Positions 1 through 7,017 of a DNA stretch of 64,000 bases are shown here, piece after piece. How positions within the stretch are numbered: the stretch's first letter is position 1; each line of letters begins with the position of its first letter. The translations under genes and the position numbers were made by a program. The notes under the pieces were generated by a model, which was not told the DNA's origin, ran no database searches, and worked only from the letters and a program-made list of their open reading frames with translations. Source of the stretch: Adlercreutzia muris (GTDB taxonomy: Bacteria > Actinomycetota > Coriobacteriia > Coriobacteriales > Eggerthellaceae); NCBI RefSeq assembly GCF_008831045.1, contig NZ_WAJS01000008.1, forward strand, positions 28,406 to 92,405, in the 5' to 3' direction.

Positions 1-506
1 TTACACTTCCCCAAACGCGCCTTGGAGTCGTTGGCCCACACGCACAGAAGCTGACGAGCGCGGCTGCCGTAGGAATGGGCCACGATACGGCGAGACTCGT
101 CGGACTCAACGGTGACAGTCAGCTCCAGGTAGTCGTAGGGCATGTCCTCGGGGAACTTCTCGGCCCATTCCACGAAGGCAACTCCGTCGCCGTCGCCGTC
201 GATGGCGCTGTAGTAGTCGATGTCCTCCAGCTGGAAACGATCGTCCAGCCGGTACAGATCATAATGGCGCACGGGAATGCGGCCCTCGCCGTATTCCAGC
301 AGAATGTTGAAGGTGGGACTCGTGACCGGCGAGCGCACGCCGAGGGCGGCGGCCACCCCCTGCACGAACTGGGTCTTACCGGCGCCCAAGTCGCCATCGA
401 GCACCACCACATCGCCCGGATGCAGGTAGGGCGCCAACGTGGAGGCGAGCTGCTTGGTCGCCTCGGGGGTGGAAGTGGTGCGCTGGTATGTCAGTCCGTT
501 TGCCAT
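1..506 (-). CDS. tsaE: TsaE, tRNA threonylcarbamoyladenosine biosynthesis ATPase (3' end beyond window)
   Basis: The ATPase partner of the TsaB/TsaD complex that makes t6A on ANN-decoding tRNAs in the cytoplasm. Reading from the ATG at 506 ([10 protein letters not shown]), a Walker A motif [10 protein letters not shown] is visible near residue 35, followed by the family blocks [11 protein letters not shown] and [10 protein letters not shown] and by VEWAEKFPE. These match TsaE in order and spacing. The frame is still open at base 1 after 168 codons, so the last few residues lie outside the window; the family is usually about 150-165 residues. TsaB/TsaD are not in view. Confidence 0.93.
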   Translation of the reverse strand, partial: MANGLTYQRTTSTPEATKQLASTLAPYLHPGDVVVLDGDLGAGKTQFVQGVAAALGVRSPVTSPTFNILLEYGEGRIPVRHYDLYRLDDRFQLEDIDYYSAIDGDGDGVAFVEWAEKFPEDMPYDYLELTVTVESDESRRIVAHSYGSRARQLLCVWANDSKARLGKC

Positions 507-708
507 GGCCCTATCTTACGGCCCGCGCCCCATAGCGCAAGTCCCGCCAGGGCAAACGCGCAAAACCCGACCGAATTACCCATATTCCTTACGATTTCTT
601 AGGCTGGGGGCCCTACAGCGGTTCTCGCCGAGAAGACCGGTGCCGCCTCCGCCAGACGGCACGCCGTTCCCGCTCGCGCCCGCTTGCCCGCGCGATGCCC
701 CGGGAAAG

Positions 709-1530
709 CTACTTCGCGGACTTGGTGCGATGACAGGCGTACATGGTCGCGCCCACGAGCACGCCGCCCACGATGTTGCCGAGCGTGACGGGAATGAGGT
801 TCGCCGCGATGAAGTCCCCGAAGGTGAGCAGGGCCGTGTTGATGCCGGCCGCGTCGATCATGCCGGTGTAGGCCGGGTTCATATAGGCGAAGATGCCCGC
901 CGGCACATAGTACATGTCGGCCACGCAGTGCTCGAGGCCGGCCAGCACAAACCCCATGATGGGGAAGAAGATACCGAGGATGCGACCGGCGGTGTCCTGG
1001 GCGGTGTTGGCCTGGTACACCGCGATGCACACCATGAGGTTGCAGAAGATGCCCAGCACGAAAGCGTTCGCCCACGGCAGCCCGTTCTTTGCGGCCGCCA
1101 CCTTGGCCGTGTACACGGCCAAGTCGCCCCCGCCGATGTTCAACTGGCCGAAGAACGCCATGCAGGCGGCCAGAAGCACCGCGCCCACGAGGTTGCCGGT
1201 GAACACGATGCCCCAATTGCGCAGCAGACGCCCCCAGGTGATGCGGCCGTCCAGCGCCGCCGTGATCATAAGGGCGTTGCCCGTGAACAGCTCGGTGCCC
1301 ATGAGGATGACCATCATGAGTCCCACGGGGAAGATGAGGCCCGATACGAGGCGCACCATGCCGGCGTTGTCGAGGGCGTGGGCCGCCGTGGAGGAGGTCA
1401 CGCCGCCTAGGCCGATGAGCAGACCTGCGGCCACGGCGAGGACGAACAGGCGCCACGCCGGCGATGCCGCCTTCCCCACCGAAGCCTTCATGTAGTTGTC
1501 GGTGATCTCGGTGGGCGTGAAGATGGGCAT
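709..1530 (-). CDS. Formate/nitrite transporter (FNT) family channel
   Basis: A 273-residue integral membrane protein of the FocA/NirC family, which form pentameric channels for formate, nitrite or related small anions. Hydrophobic segments with the family glycine pattern are evident (TGNALMITAAL, FTGNLVGAVLLA, LEHCVADMYY, NLIPVTLGNIVGG). The histidine in LEHCVAD corresponds to the conserved gating histidine of FocA. The ATG at 1530 is preceded by AAGGAGAG and is preferred over an in-frame start at 1662. It is divergent from the flavoprotein gene at 1868. The window holds both nitrite-producing and formate-using enzymes, so substrate cannot be decided from sequence. Confidence 0.93.
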   Translation of the reverse strand: MPIFTPTEITDNYMKASVGKAASPAWRLFVLAVAAGLLIGLGGVTSSTAAHALDNAGMVRLVSGLIFPVGLMMVILMGTELFTGNALMITAALDGRITWGRLLRNWGIVFTGNLVGAVLLAACMAFFGQLNIGGGDLAVYTAKVAAAKNGLPWANAFVLGIFCNLMVCIAVYQANTAQDTAGRILGIFFPIMGFVLAGLEHCVADMYYVPAGIFAYMNPAYTGMIDAAGINTALLTFGDFIAANLIPVTLGNIVGGVLVGATMYACHRTKSAK

Positions 1531-1725
1531 GGTCGCTCTCCTTCTCGTGAATGTCAGTGAAAGACATATCATTTCACGAGAAAGCCCCTGACGCTGCGTC
1601 ATCATTGCGCCAATCGGCTGACGGCGCGACCTCCTTTGTCTTTTCCCGCAATTCCCATCCAACTTAGCACGGCGAATGCGAAGATGCGGGCACTGTTTCC
1701 AAAAGCGCCTCCATACAGGTGCTTC

Positions 1726-1773
1726 CCCATTTTATGGGAAGCACTCCGAGCAAAACTATCCCCATTCCATGGG
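1726..1773. promoter_or_regulatory. Pair of identical palindromes, candidate operators
   Basis: In the 337-bp gap between the FNT gene and the flavoprotein gene, CCCAT-N3-ATGGG occurs at 1726-1738 and again at 1761-1773, with centres 35 bp apart; GAAGC follows both. Two copies of one short dyad spaced near three helical turns suggest a dimeric regulator. The LuxR-type protein at 3602-5041 is the obvious candidate, but that link is inferred. The rest of the gap shows nothing recognisable. Confidence 0.5.
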
Positions 1774-1867
1774 AAGCGCGAGCCGGCTTCATGGGCCATG
1801 ATGATCACTGGCAAGAGACGTTCGGGCACCGCAGTCCGCGTCCAAGAAACAGTGCAAGGAGGGACTC

Positions 1868-3562
1868 ATGCAGACCATGGATCGCAGAATGTTCATCAAA
1901 GGCGGCATCGGCGCAGCGGCCGGAACCGCCCTGCTGGGAATGGCGGGGTGCGCCCCATCCGCCACTGCAAGCGGGAAATTGGCCGACACCGCAAACGACG
2001 AGCTTCCCACCGACCTCAAGGAGAGCGACTTCGATTTCAGCATCGTAGAGCGCGAGCCGATCACCGAGTTCGCCGCCGAGGAAACCTACGACATCGTCGT
2101 AGTAGGCGCGGGCTGCGCCGGCGTGCCCGCCGTACTTACCGCCGTGGAAGAGGGCGCAAAGGTAGCCTGTCTCCAGAAAGAGGCCGTGGTGTCCGCCAAT
2201 GGCAACGGTTGCTCCTTCGTCGCAAAAGAGCACTCCACCCCCGCCGGCATCAAGCGCTGGCGCAGCGACTGGGCCCGCCTTAACGACTGGAGGATCAACA
2301 ACGACTTGTTCGACTACTATGTGGAATACGCCGAGGAAGCCGTGCCGTGGGTGATATCCCAGGGCCGCTCCGTCGGCATCGAGCCCATCGAGTTCCTCAC
2401 CGACAGCTCCATCCGCTACGATGACGGCAGCGTTGTCGCCGTTTGCGACGCGACCCAAGCCTCGAATCAGGACCTCATGACCGCTCTCGCCCAAAAGGCA
2501 GCCGACGGCGGTGCCACGTTCTACTACGAAACCCCCTGCGTGCAGCTCGTCCAGGAAGAGGACGGCACCATCACCGGCGCCATCGGCAAGCAAAAAGACG
2601 GCACCTATGTGAAGCTCACCGCCACAAAGGGCGTAGTGCTGGCCGCCGGCGATTACATGAACAACGAGTCTATGGTGGATCGGAACATGCGCGATGCGTC
2701 CATGTTCCCCCTCTGCCTGGTCAACCACACAGGTGACGGGCACATCCTCGGCATTCTGGCAGGCGGGCGCATGGCACCGCTCGGACACGCCCGGCAGATC
2801 CACACCAACTATATCGGCCCCTTCATGTTCTATCCCTTCCTGGCCCTCGATGTCAACGGCAAGCGCTTCTGCAACGAAACCATTCCGATGAGCAGCCTGA
2901 ACATCTCCATGTCCGCCACCTACAAACCCGAGGATCGCGGCATCCACTACCGCATCTTCGACTCTAAGACCGAAGGCGCCGTGGAGGGCATCCCCGGCGT
3001 ACCGCCGGTGGCCCTCGTAGGCGAGGGCAGCGCCTGGATGGATCCCGAAACGGTGGTGTCGGGGAATACCCTCGAGGAGCTCTGCGAGGCGGCCGGCATT
3101 CCCGTCCAGGAGGGAGTGGCCAGCATCGAGCGATACAACGAGCTGTGCGCCAAGGGCGCCGACGACGATTTCGGCGTGGCCGGATCCGACATGGCGGCCA
3201 TAGACACTCCCCCGTTCTTCTGCATCAAGGGAGATGTGGGCATCTCGGGCATCAACGCCGGTATCATGGTGGACAACCGCTACCGAGTGACCGACGGCGA
3301 GGGCAATCCCATTCCCGGCCTCTACGCCGCCGGCATCCAGGCGGGCAACCCCTGCGGGGGCATCAACTGGAACATGCCGGGCGGCTTCTCGAACGCGCAT
3401 ATCTTCACCGCCGGACGCTACACCGTCATCCACGCGCTAACTGGGGACATGACACCCTCGAACCCGGCGAGCTTCGATTCTATCGCCGACTCCTTCATCG
3501 GGGAAGACGGCGGCTACGCCTGGGACAGCCCCGCTTGCGCCACGGCCATCTCGGTCTGGTAA
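1868..3562 (+). CDS. Tat-exported FAD-dependent reductase (fumarate reductase/flavocytochrome c flavoprotein family)
   Basis: A 564-residue extracytoplasmic flavoprotein of the fumarate/urocanate reductase superfamily. The N-terminus has a twin-arginine motif (DRRMFIKGG) and a lipobox-like LLGMAGC, so it is probably a Tat-exported lipoprotein. The FAD ADP-binding fold starts near residue 75 (IVVVGAGCAGVPA) and the C-terminal FAD block is GLYAAGIQAGNPCGG. There is no heme-binding CxxCH and no FMN-attachment domain, so it needs a separate electron donor. The ATG at 1868 has the strong site AAGGAGGG. It faces a convergent LuxR-type regulator, a common pairing in Eggerthellaceae. The substrate is unknown. 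Confidence 0.88.
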   Translation: MQTMDRRMFIKGGIGAAAGTALLGMAGCAPSATASGKLADTANDELPTDLKESDFDFSIVEREPITEFAAEETYDIVVVGAGCAGVPAVLTAVEEGAKVACLQKEAVVSANGNGCSFVAKEHSTPAGIKRWRSDWARLNDWRINNDLFDYYVEYAEEAVPWVISQGRSVGIEPIEFLTDSSIRYDDGSVVAVCDATQASNQDLMTALAQKAADGGATFYYETPCVQLVQEEDGTITGAIGKQKDGTYVKLTATKGVVLAAGDYMNNESMVDRNMRDASMFPLCLVNHTGDGHILGILAGGRMAPLGHARQIHTNYIGPFMFYPFLALDVNGKRFCNETIPMSSLNISMSATYKPEDRGIHYRIFDSKTEGAVEGIPGVPPVALVGEGSAWMDPETVVSGNTLEELCEAAGIPVQEGVASIERYNELCAKGADDDFGVAGSDMAAIDTPPFFCIKGDVGISGINAGIMVDNRYRVTDGEGNPIPGLYAAGIQAGNPCGGINWNMPGGFSNAHIFTAGRYTVIHALTGDMTPSNPASFDSIADSFIGEDGGYAWDSPACATAISVW

Positions 3563-3588
3563 TCGACCACTTTTCGCCCTCCCCCCCT

Positions 3589-3622
3589 GCGACCGGGCCC
3601 CTCAGCGGGCCCGGTCGCCTTT
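3589..3622 (+). terminator. Intrinsic terminator of the flavoprotein gene
   Basis: GCGACCGGGCCC at 3589-3600 pairs perfectly with GGGCCCGGTCGC at 3607-3618, followed by CTTTG. It lies 27 bases after the flavoprotein stop and overlaps the 3' end of the convergent LuxR-type gene. Confidence 0.75.
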
Positions 3623-5041
3623 GTCCACAGCCTCGTTCACCATGTCGATGAGCTCTTGACGCGAGTGCACGCCGAGCTTTCGATAGAGGCTCTTTGCATA
3701 GGTTTGGATGCTGTTCACCGACAGGAACAAGCGCTCGGCAATCTTTTTCTGGGTGTTACCGCGGTAGAGCAGCCCGAGCACTTCGCTCTCCCGCTCGCTC
3801 AAGCCATGTTCGTCGGCCAGAGCGGCGATAACCGCCGACACATCGATGGCGCCCGCAAGGTACCCAGAGCGCGCGGGATCCGCACCGTCAAGGCGCAGTC
3901 GCACGAACCAGAGCATCCCCAGCGTCATGACAAAGGCCGTAACGAGCATGACGGCATTGACGACTGAATCCATCTGCGCGGAAGGGAGCCCGACAAGTCC
4001 GATGGCGTGAATGGCGCAATCGACGGCAACGGTGAGCATGGGCGCGACAACCGCGGACTGCCACCAAGGAAGACCCCGCGCGCGCATCCCCTCTTGAACC
4101 GCCACCCACAGCAGCATGATGGCCATGGGACGGCTCGACAGGATCAAAGCTCGGCATAGGACGGCCAGCGGCGCATACAGCAGGGCGGTGCAATAGAGGC
4201 AGGCGATGCAGAGGATGAAGAAACCGAGCCACGGATAGCCCGCGCGACCCTGGCGCCATGCAGCGAATGCGCAGAGGCAAAAAGCCGGGTAGAGCCCAAG
4301 GGCGATGGCGCAATGGATCCATCCATCGGAAAACCACGTCTCACCCCGAGCCACCGACGAGAGGCTCATGAACGCCCCGCTTCCCAGCAGGTAGCACAGT
4401 AGAATGGCAGCCGCGAGCGCAGCAGCACGACCCGAAAGCGACAACGCAGGGCGTGGCGGAGACGGCGGCTCGGAATCACTGCGGCCGAGGCGGCCGAGAA
4501 TCACCAGGAAGACACCGCCCAAGGCGGGCATGAGCGGGTTGGAGATCTCCCCGGTGGGCAGAGGATCCGTAAGCGCCACGATAGCCTCGCCGATCAGGAA
4601 CGACAGGAACAGGGAGAGGGCGAGCATGACGGCGTTGTCCCGAGAAGACAAGCGCCGCGATGCCCCCGCAAGGGCAACGGCGACCACCACGCCATAGATC
4701 GCCACGATGGCGGGGTAGGCGACCATCAGCCAAAGCGGTATCGCTCCGATATGAGCGCTGACAATGAGCGCGGCGCCGCAGGCAAGCAGCGCGGCGCCGG
4801 ACCCAACGACAGCCATCGTGCTTTCGGCCACCCGCTCGGCCAGACCGTCACGAAGCGCTACGAGAACCCCGCCTGAAAGGGCCATCGTAATGAGCGTGAC
4901 AACGTTGCTGGCGAATACAGGGGCCGCATCGTAGGAGGTATAGGATTCGGGCACTACGTTCGACGGGTAGGGAAACAGCACGAACAACGCCCAAAAGCAG
5001 GCGTAGGCCAACGCGAGCAGCAGGATACGCAGCTTGTTCAA
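3602..5041 (-). CDS. LuxR-family transcriptional regulator with polytopic membrane N-terminus
   Basis: About 479 residues: roughly the first 400 form some ten to twelve hydrophobic segments (RILLLALAYACFW, ALFVLFPYP and others), and the C-terminus is a LuxR/GerE helix-turn-helix (LSERESEVLGLLYRG, then SVNSIQTYAKSLYRKLGV). Such proteins are abundant in Eggerthellaceae beside FAD reductases and are thought to sense the reductase substrate at the membrane; that role is inference. I chose the TTG at 5041, with GAGGGGAG just upstream, because a TATAAT box at 5096-5101 lies inside the longer frame that begins at the ATG at 5119. It is convergent with the flavoprotein at 1868-3562. Confidence 0.85.
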   Translation of the reverse strand: MNKLRILLLALAYACFWALFVLFPYPSNVVPESYTSYDAAPVFASNVVTLITMALSGGVLVALRDGLAERVAESTMAVVGSGAALLACGAALIVSAHIGAIPLWLMVAYPAIVAIYGVVVAVALAGASRRLSSRDNAVMLALSLFLSFLIGEAIVALTDPLPTGEISNPLMPALGGVFLVILGRLGRSDSEPPSPPRPALSLSGRAAALAAAILLCYLLGSGAFMSLSSVARGETWFSDGWIHCAIALGLYPAFCLCAFAAWRQGRAGYPWLGFFILCIACLYCTALLYAPLAVLCRALILSSRPMAIMLLWVAVQEGMRARGLPWWQSAVVAPMLTVAVDCAIHAIGLVGLPSAQMDSVVNAVMLVTAFVMTLGMLWFVRLRLDGADPARSGYLAGAIDVSAVIAALADEHGLSERESEVLGLLYRGNTQKKIAERLFLSVNSIQTYAKSLYRKLGVHSRQELIDMVNEAVDKGDRAR

Positions 5042-5095
5042 CCTCTCTCCCCTCGAATCAGAACCGGTCGCGCGCGGCCCCAGGGGGCCGCCACC

Positions 5096-5126
5096 ATTAT
5101 ACCCGCCATCTGCCCCCAAGGGGCAA
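5096..5126 (-). promoter_or_regulatory. Promoter of the LuxR-type regulator
   Basis: On the minus strand, TTGCCC (5126-5121), a 19-base spacer and a perfect TATAAT (5101-5096) precede the gene. The GGCCCCCTGGGGCC dyad just downstream would lie in the 5' leader. The -10 box position argues against translation from the ATG at 5119. Confidence 0.55.
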
Positions 5127-5151
5127 GGCTCGTTTCACGAGTCGTCCGCCC

Positions 5152-6012
5152 CTAGCGCTGCCCAGCCTCGGCCGCCTGCACCACATGGGCCATGGTAACC
5201 GTGGTGGTCACGCCGCCGAGGCCCCGGGGCACCGGCGTGATGGCGCCTTCGGGCCCCAGCACGGATTCCACGGCGTCGAAGTCCACATCGCCGCAGAGGT
5301 TGCCCGCCTCGTCGAAGTTGATTCCCACGTCGAGCACCGTCTGGCCCGGCGCGAAGTACTCCGGCCCGAAAGCGCGGGCCCGGCCCGTGGCGCACACGAC
5401 GATGTCGGCCTCGCGGGTATGGGCCGCCGCGTCGGCGGTACGGGAATGGGCTAGGGTGACCGTGGCGTGGCGGGCCAAGAGCATCATGGCCACGGGCCGC
5501 CCGATCACCAGGCTGCGACCGAGCACCACCACCCGCTTGCCCTTAACGGGAATGTCGTAGAAGTCCAGGGTCTCCAGACAGGCCCGGGCCGTGGCCGGGG
5601 GAAAGCCCTCCCCCGTATCGGCGAACACCCCGGCCAGCGATGCCGAGCCGATGCCGTCGATGTCCTTTTCCGGGGCCAGTCGATCGCACACGGCCCGCTC
5701 GTCCATGGAGGGGGGCAAGGGGCGGAACATGAGGCAGCCGTGGATGCCGTCGTCGGCGTTCACCGCATCGATCACCGCTTCCAGCTCGCCTTGGGGGGCA
5801 TCGGCCGGCAGCTCGAAGCGGCGCACGGCGAGCCCCAAGGCCTCGGCCCGCTTGCACGCGGTGCGCTCGTAGGACAGATCGTCCGGACGCACTCCCACCC
5901 GCACGATGGCCAGCGTCGGAGTCACGCCGACCGCGGACAGGCGCTCGATGCGGGGCGCCAGATCGTCGACCAGGGCCGCCGACACTTCCTTGCCAGTGAG
6001 CAGCTTCGCCAT
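5152..6012 (-). CDS. folD: Methylenetetrahydrofolate dehydrogenase / methenyltetrahydrofolate cyclohydrolase
   Basis: A 286-residue cytoplasmic enzyme interconverting 5,10-methylene-, methenyl- and 10-formyl-THF. Family blocks are clear: YERTACKRAEALG with the catalytic lysine near residue 54, the IHGCLMFRPLPP substrate block, DIDGIGSAS, and the Rossmann stretch VVLGRSLVIGRPVAMML. The conserved C-terminus reads VPRGLGGVTTTV. Its ATG overlaps the TAA of fchA by one base (TAATG), so the two are translationally coupled. With fchA and fhs it forms a formate-to-methylene-THF route. Confidence 0.95.
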   Translation of the reverse strand: MAKLLTGKEVSAALVDDLAPRIERLSAVGVTPTLAIVRVGVRPDDLSYERTACKRAEALGLAVRRFELPADAPQGELEAVIDAVNADDGIHGCLMFRPLPPSMDERAVCDRLAPEKDIDGIGSASLAGVFADTGEGFPPATARACLETLDFYDIPVKGKRVVVLGRSLVIGRPVAMMLLARHATVTLAHSRTADAAAHTREADIVVCATGRARAFGPEYFAPGQTVLDVGINFDEAGNLCGDVDFDAVESVLGPEGAITPVPRGLGGVTTTVTMAHVVQAAEAGQR

Positions 6013-6626
6013 TATCCCAGCCTCTCCACCACGTCGGCATACACATCGTCGGCCAGGGCGCTGCCAGCGGCGATGAGGTCCTCCATCTGCTCGCGATAGG
6101 CGGCGGCCCGGGCCTCGTCGTCCATGGAGCCGATGTTGATGCGCACGTTCAGGCTGGCCGCCAGAAGGGCCGCCTTTGCCAGCACCGCCCCAGCTCCGGC
6201 ATCGGACACGGCCAGTACCGAGCCGTGGCAGCCCAGGAACACGCAGGACTCGATTACCTGCACGCACTGGCGCATAATCTCCAGCGGCACCTCGCAGGCA
6301 TCCACGAGGGCCACTTGCAGGGCCGCACGCTGAGCAGCGGCTTCCTCCTCGGTGCCGCGCGGCAGCCCGTAAGCGGCGGCCAAGGGCGCGAAGGCCTCGG
6401 CATCGGCATCGATGAGCTCCAAAAGGCGCAAGCGCGTGGCCTCCAATTCCAACAGTTCGGCCTGCACGCGCTCCTCCACGTCAGCGTACTTCTTTTTCCC
6501 CACGGTGAGGTTGCCCACCATGGAGGCCAGGGCACTCGCCAGGGCCCCCACGTAGGCGCTCGCCCCGCCACCGCCCGGTGTGGGCGCCTTCGACGCCAGC
6601 GCCTCGATGAACTCGGTGTTTACCAT
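6012..6626 (-). CDS. fchA: Methenyltetrahydrofolate cyclohydrolase / cyclodeaminase family protein
   Basis: A 204-residue protein of the cyclodeaminase/cyclohydrolase family, found in bacteria as FchA. The signature TPGGGGASAYVGALASALASM sits near the N-terminus, followed by a helical protein with an Ala-rich C-terminal bundle (AKAALLAASLNVRINIG). It would convert methenyl-THF and formyl-THF, overlapping the cyclohydrolase activity of FolD immediately downstream. The gene starts at an ATG with GGGAG upstream, just after the promoter region of the small RNA at 6690. Alternatively it could serve as a glutamate-formiminotransferase partner, but no such gene is in the window. Confidence 0.88.
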   Translation of the reverse strand: MVNTEFIEALASKAPTPGGGGASAYVGALASALASMVGNLTVGKKKYADVEERVQAELLELEATRLRLLELIDADAEAFAPLAAAYGLPRGTEEEAAAQRAALQVALVDACEVPLEIMRQCVQVIESCVFLGCHGSVLAVSDAGAGAVLAKAALLAASLNVRINIGSMDDEARAAAYREQMEDLIAAGSALADDVYADVVERLG

Positions 6627-6654
6627 GATTCTCCCAATCGCACGCTTCGACCCA

Positions 6655-6683
6655 TTGTCTTTCGTAAAAAAATCAGCTATACT
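6655..6683 (+). promoter_or_regulatory. Promoter of candidate antitoxin RNA 1
   Basis: TTGTCT (6655-6660), a 17-base spacer and TATACT (6678-6683) form a near-consensus promoter. Transcription would begin near 6690, at the start of the box GGCACTGGCAAAG. Confidence 0.7.
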
Positions 6684-6689
6684 GCAAGG

Positions 6690-6776
6690 GCACTGGCAAA
6701 GCCCGTAGGTTGCTAGCCTGGGTACGGGCGGCGCGGTGTTGACGATTAAGCCCGGTTGCCGCCGGGCTTTTTACTG
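6690..6776 (+). ncRNA. Candidate antisense/antitoxin RNA 1, convergent with the small peptide mRNA
   Basis: An RNA of about 87 nt is bounded by the promoter at 6655-6683 and the terminator at 6748-6772. Its 5' half can fold through GCCCGT (6701-6706) with ACGGGC (6724-6729). The boxes GGCACTGGCAAAG and CGGGCGGCGC (6725-6734) also occur, in the same order, at the 5' end of the opposing mRNA. The last 30 or so bases are antisense to the 3' end of the peptide mRNA. It has no plausible reading frame. The antitoxin role is inferred from layout. Confidence 0.6.
6748..6772. terminator. Shared bidirectional terminator, module 1
   Basis: AAGCCCGG (6748-6755) pairs with CCGGGCTT (6762-6769) around TTGCCG and is followed by TTT on the plus strand; on the minus strand the same hairpin follows the peptide stop codon directly. 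Both convergent transcripts would end here. Confidence 0.7.
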
Positions 6777-6896
6777 TTCTCCCGCTCCATCCGATTGCTT
6801 ATACTTCCATCGCTCGTACCTGTCGAGCCCCATAAGCGCCAGGGCCATCCAGTTGGGCAGTGCCGTTAAAACGAGAATGAGAACTTCTTTCAGCAT
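6771..6896 (-). CDS. Small hydrophobic peptide (41 aa), candidate type I toxin, module 1
   Basis: The ATG at 6896 is preceded by AGAGGAG at good spacing. The peptide starts MLKEVLILVLTALPNWMALA, continues with LMGLDRYERW, then a short charged tail ending GAGEQ, and stops at TAA (6773-6771). One predicted membrane helix plus a charged tail resembles Fst/Ldr-type toxins and small membrane peptides. The start, ribosome site, promoter and opposing RNA are arranged exactly as in the second module (51361-51492). The sequences of the two peptides differ, so the layout rather than the residues is what is shared. It could instead be a benign small membrane protein. Confidence 0.65.
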   Translation of the reverse strand: MLKEVLILVLTALPNWMALALMGLDRYERWKYKQSDGAGEQ

Positions 6897-6920
6897 AAGG
6901 CGTCACTCCTCTCTCAAGAA

Positions 6921-6959
6921 GCGCCGCCCGCATCGGACTTTGCCAGTGCCGCCATTCTA
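6921..6959 (-). promoter_or_regulatory. Promoter and 5' boxes of the small peptide mRNA, module 1
   Basis: On the minus strand TAGAAT (6959-6954) is followed by GGCGGCACTGGCAAAG and then GCGGGCGGCGC (6931-6921), which repeat the 5' boxes of the opposing RNA at 6689-6734. No clear -35 box is present. Confidence 0.6.
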
Positions 6960-6964
6960 ACACG

Positions 6965-7000
6965 AAAACAGCCCCAAGCTATTCGCCTAGGGGCTGTTTT
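6965..7000 (-). terminator. Terminator of fhs
   Basis: AAAACAGCCCC (6965-6975) pairs with GGGGCTGTTTT (6990-7000), an 11-bp stem 18 bases after the fhs stop codon, ending in a T run on the minus strand. Confidence 0.85.
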
Positions 7001-7017
7001 TACATGCTATTTATTGC

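Noticed and set aside
5042..5119. N-terminal extension of the LuxR-type regulator from the ATG at 5119
   Set aside because: A perfect TATAAT promoter box lies within it and the translation is Gly/Pro-rich; the TTG at 5041 with a ribosome site begins the first membrane segment.
6689..6950. Invertible DNA segment bounded by the GGCACTGGCAAAG boxes
   Set aside because: Considered because the boxes are inverted around the small gene, but they are short and imperfect, promoters lie just outside both, and no recombinase is near; the convergent-RNA reading explains more.
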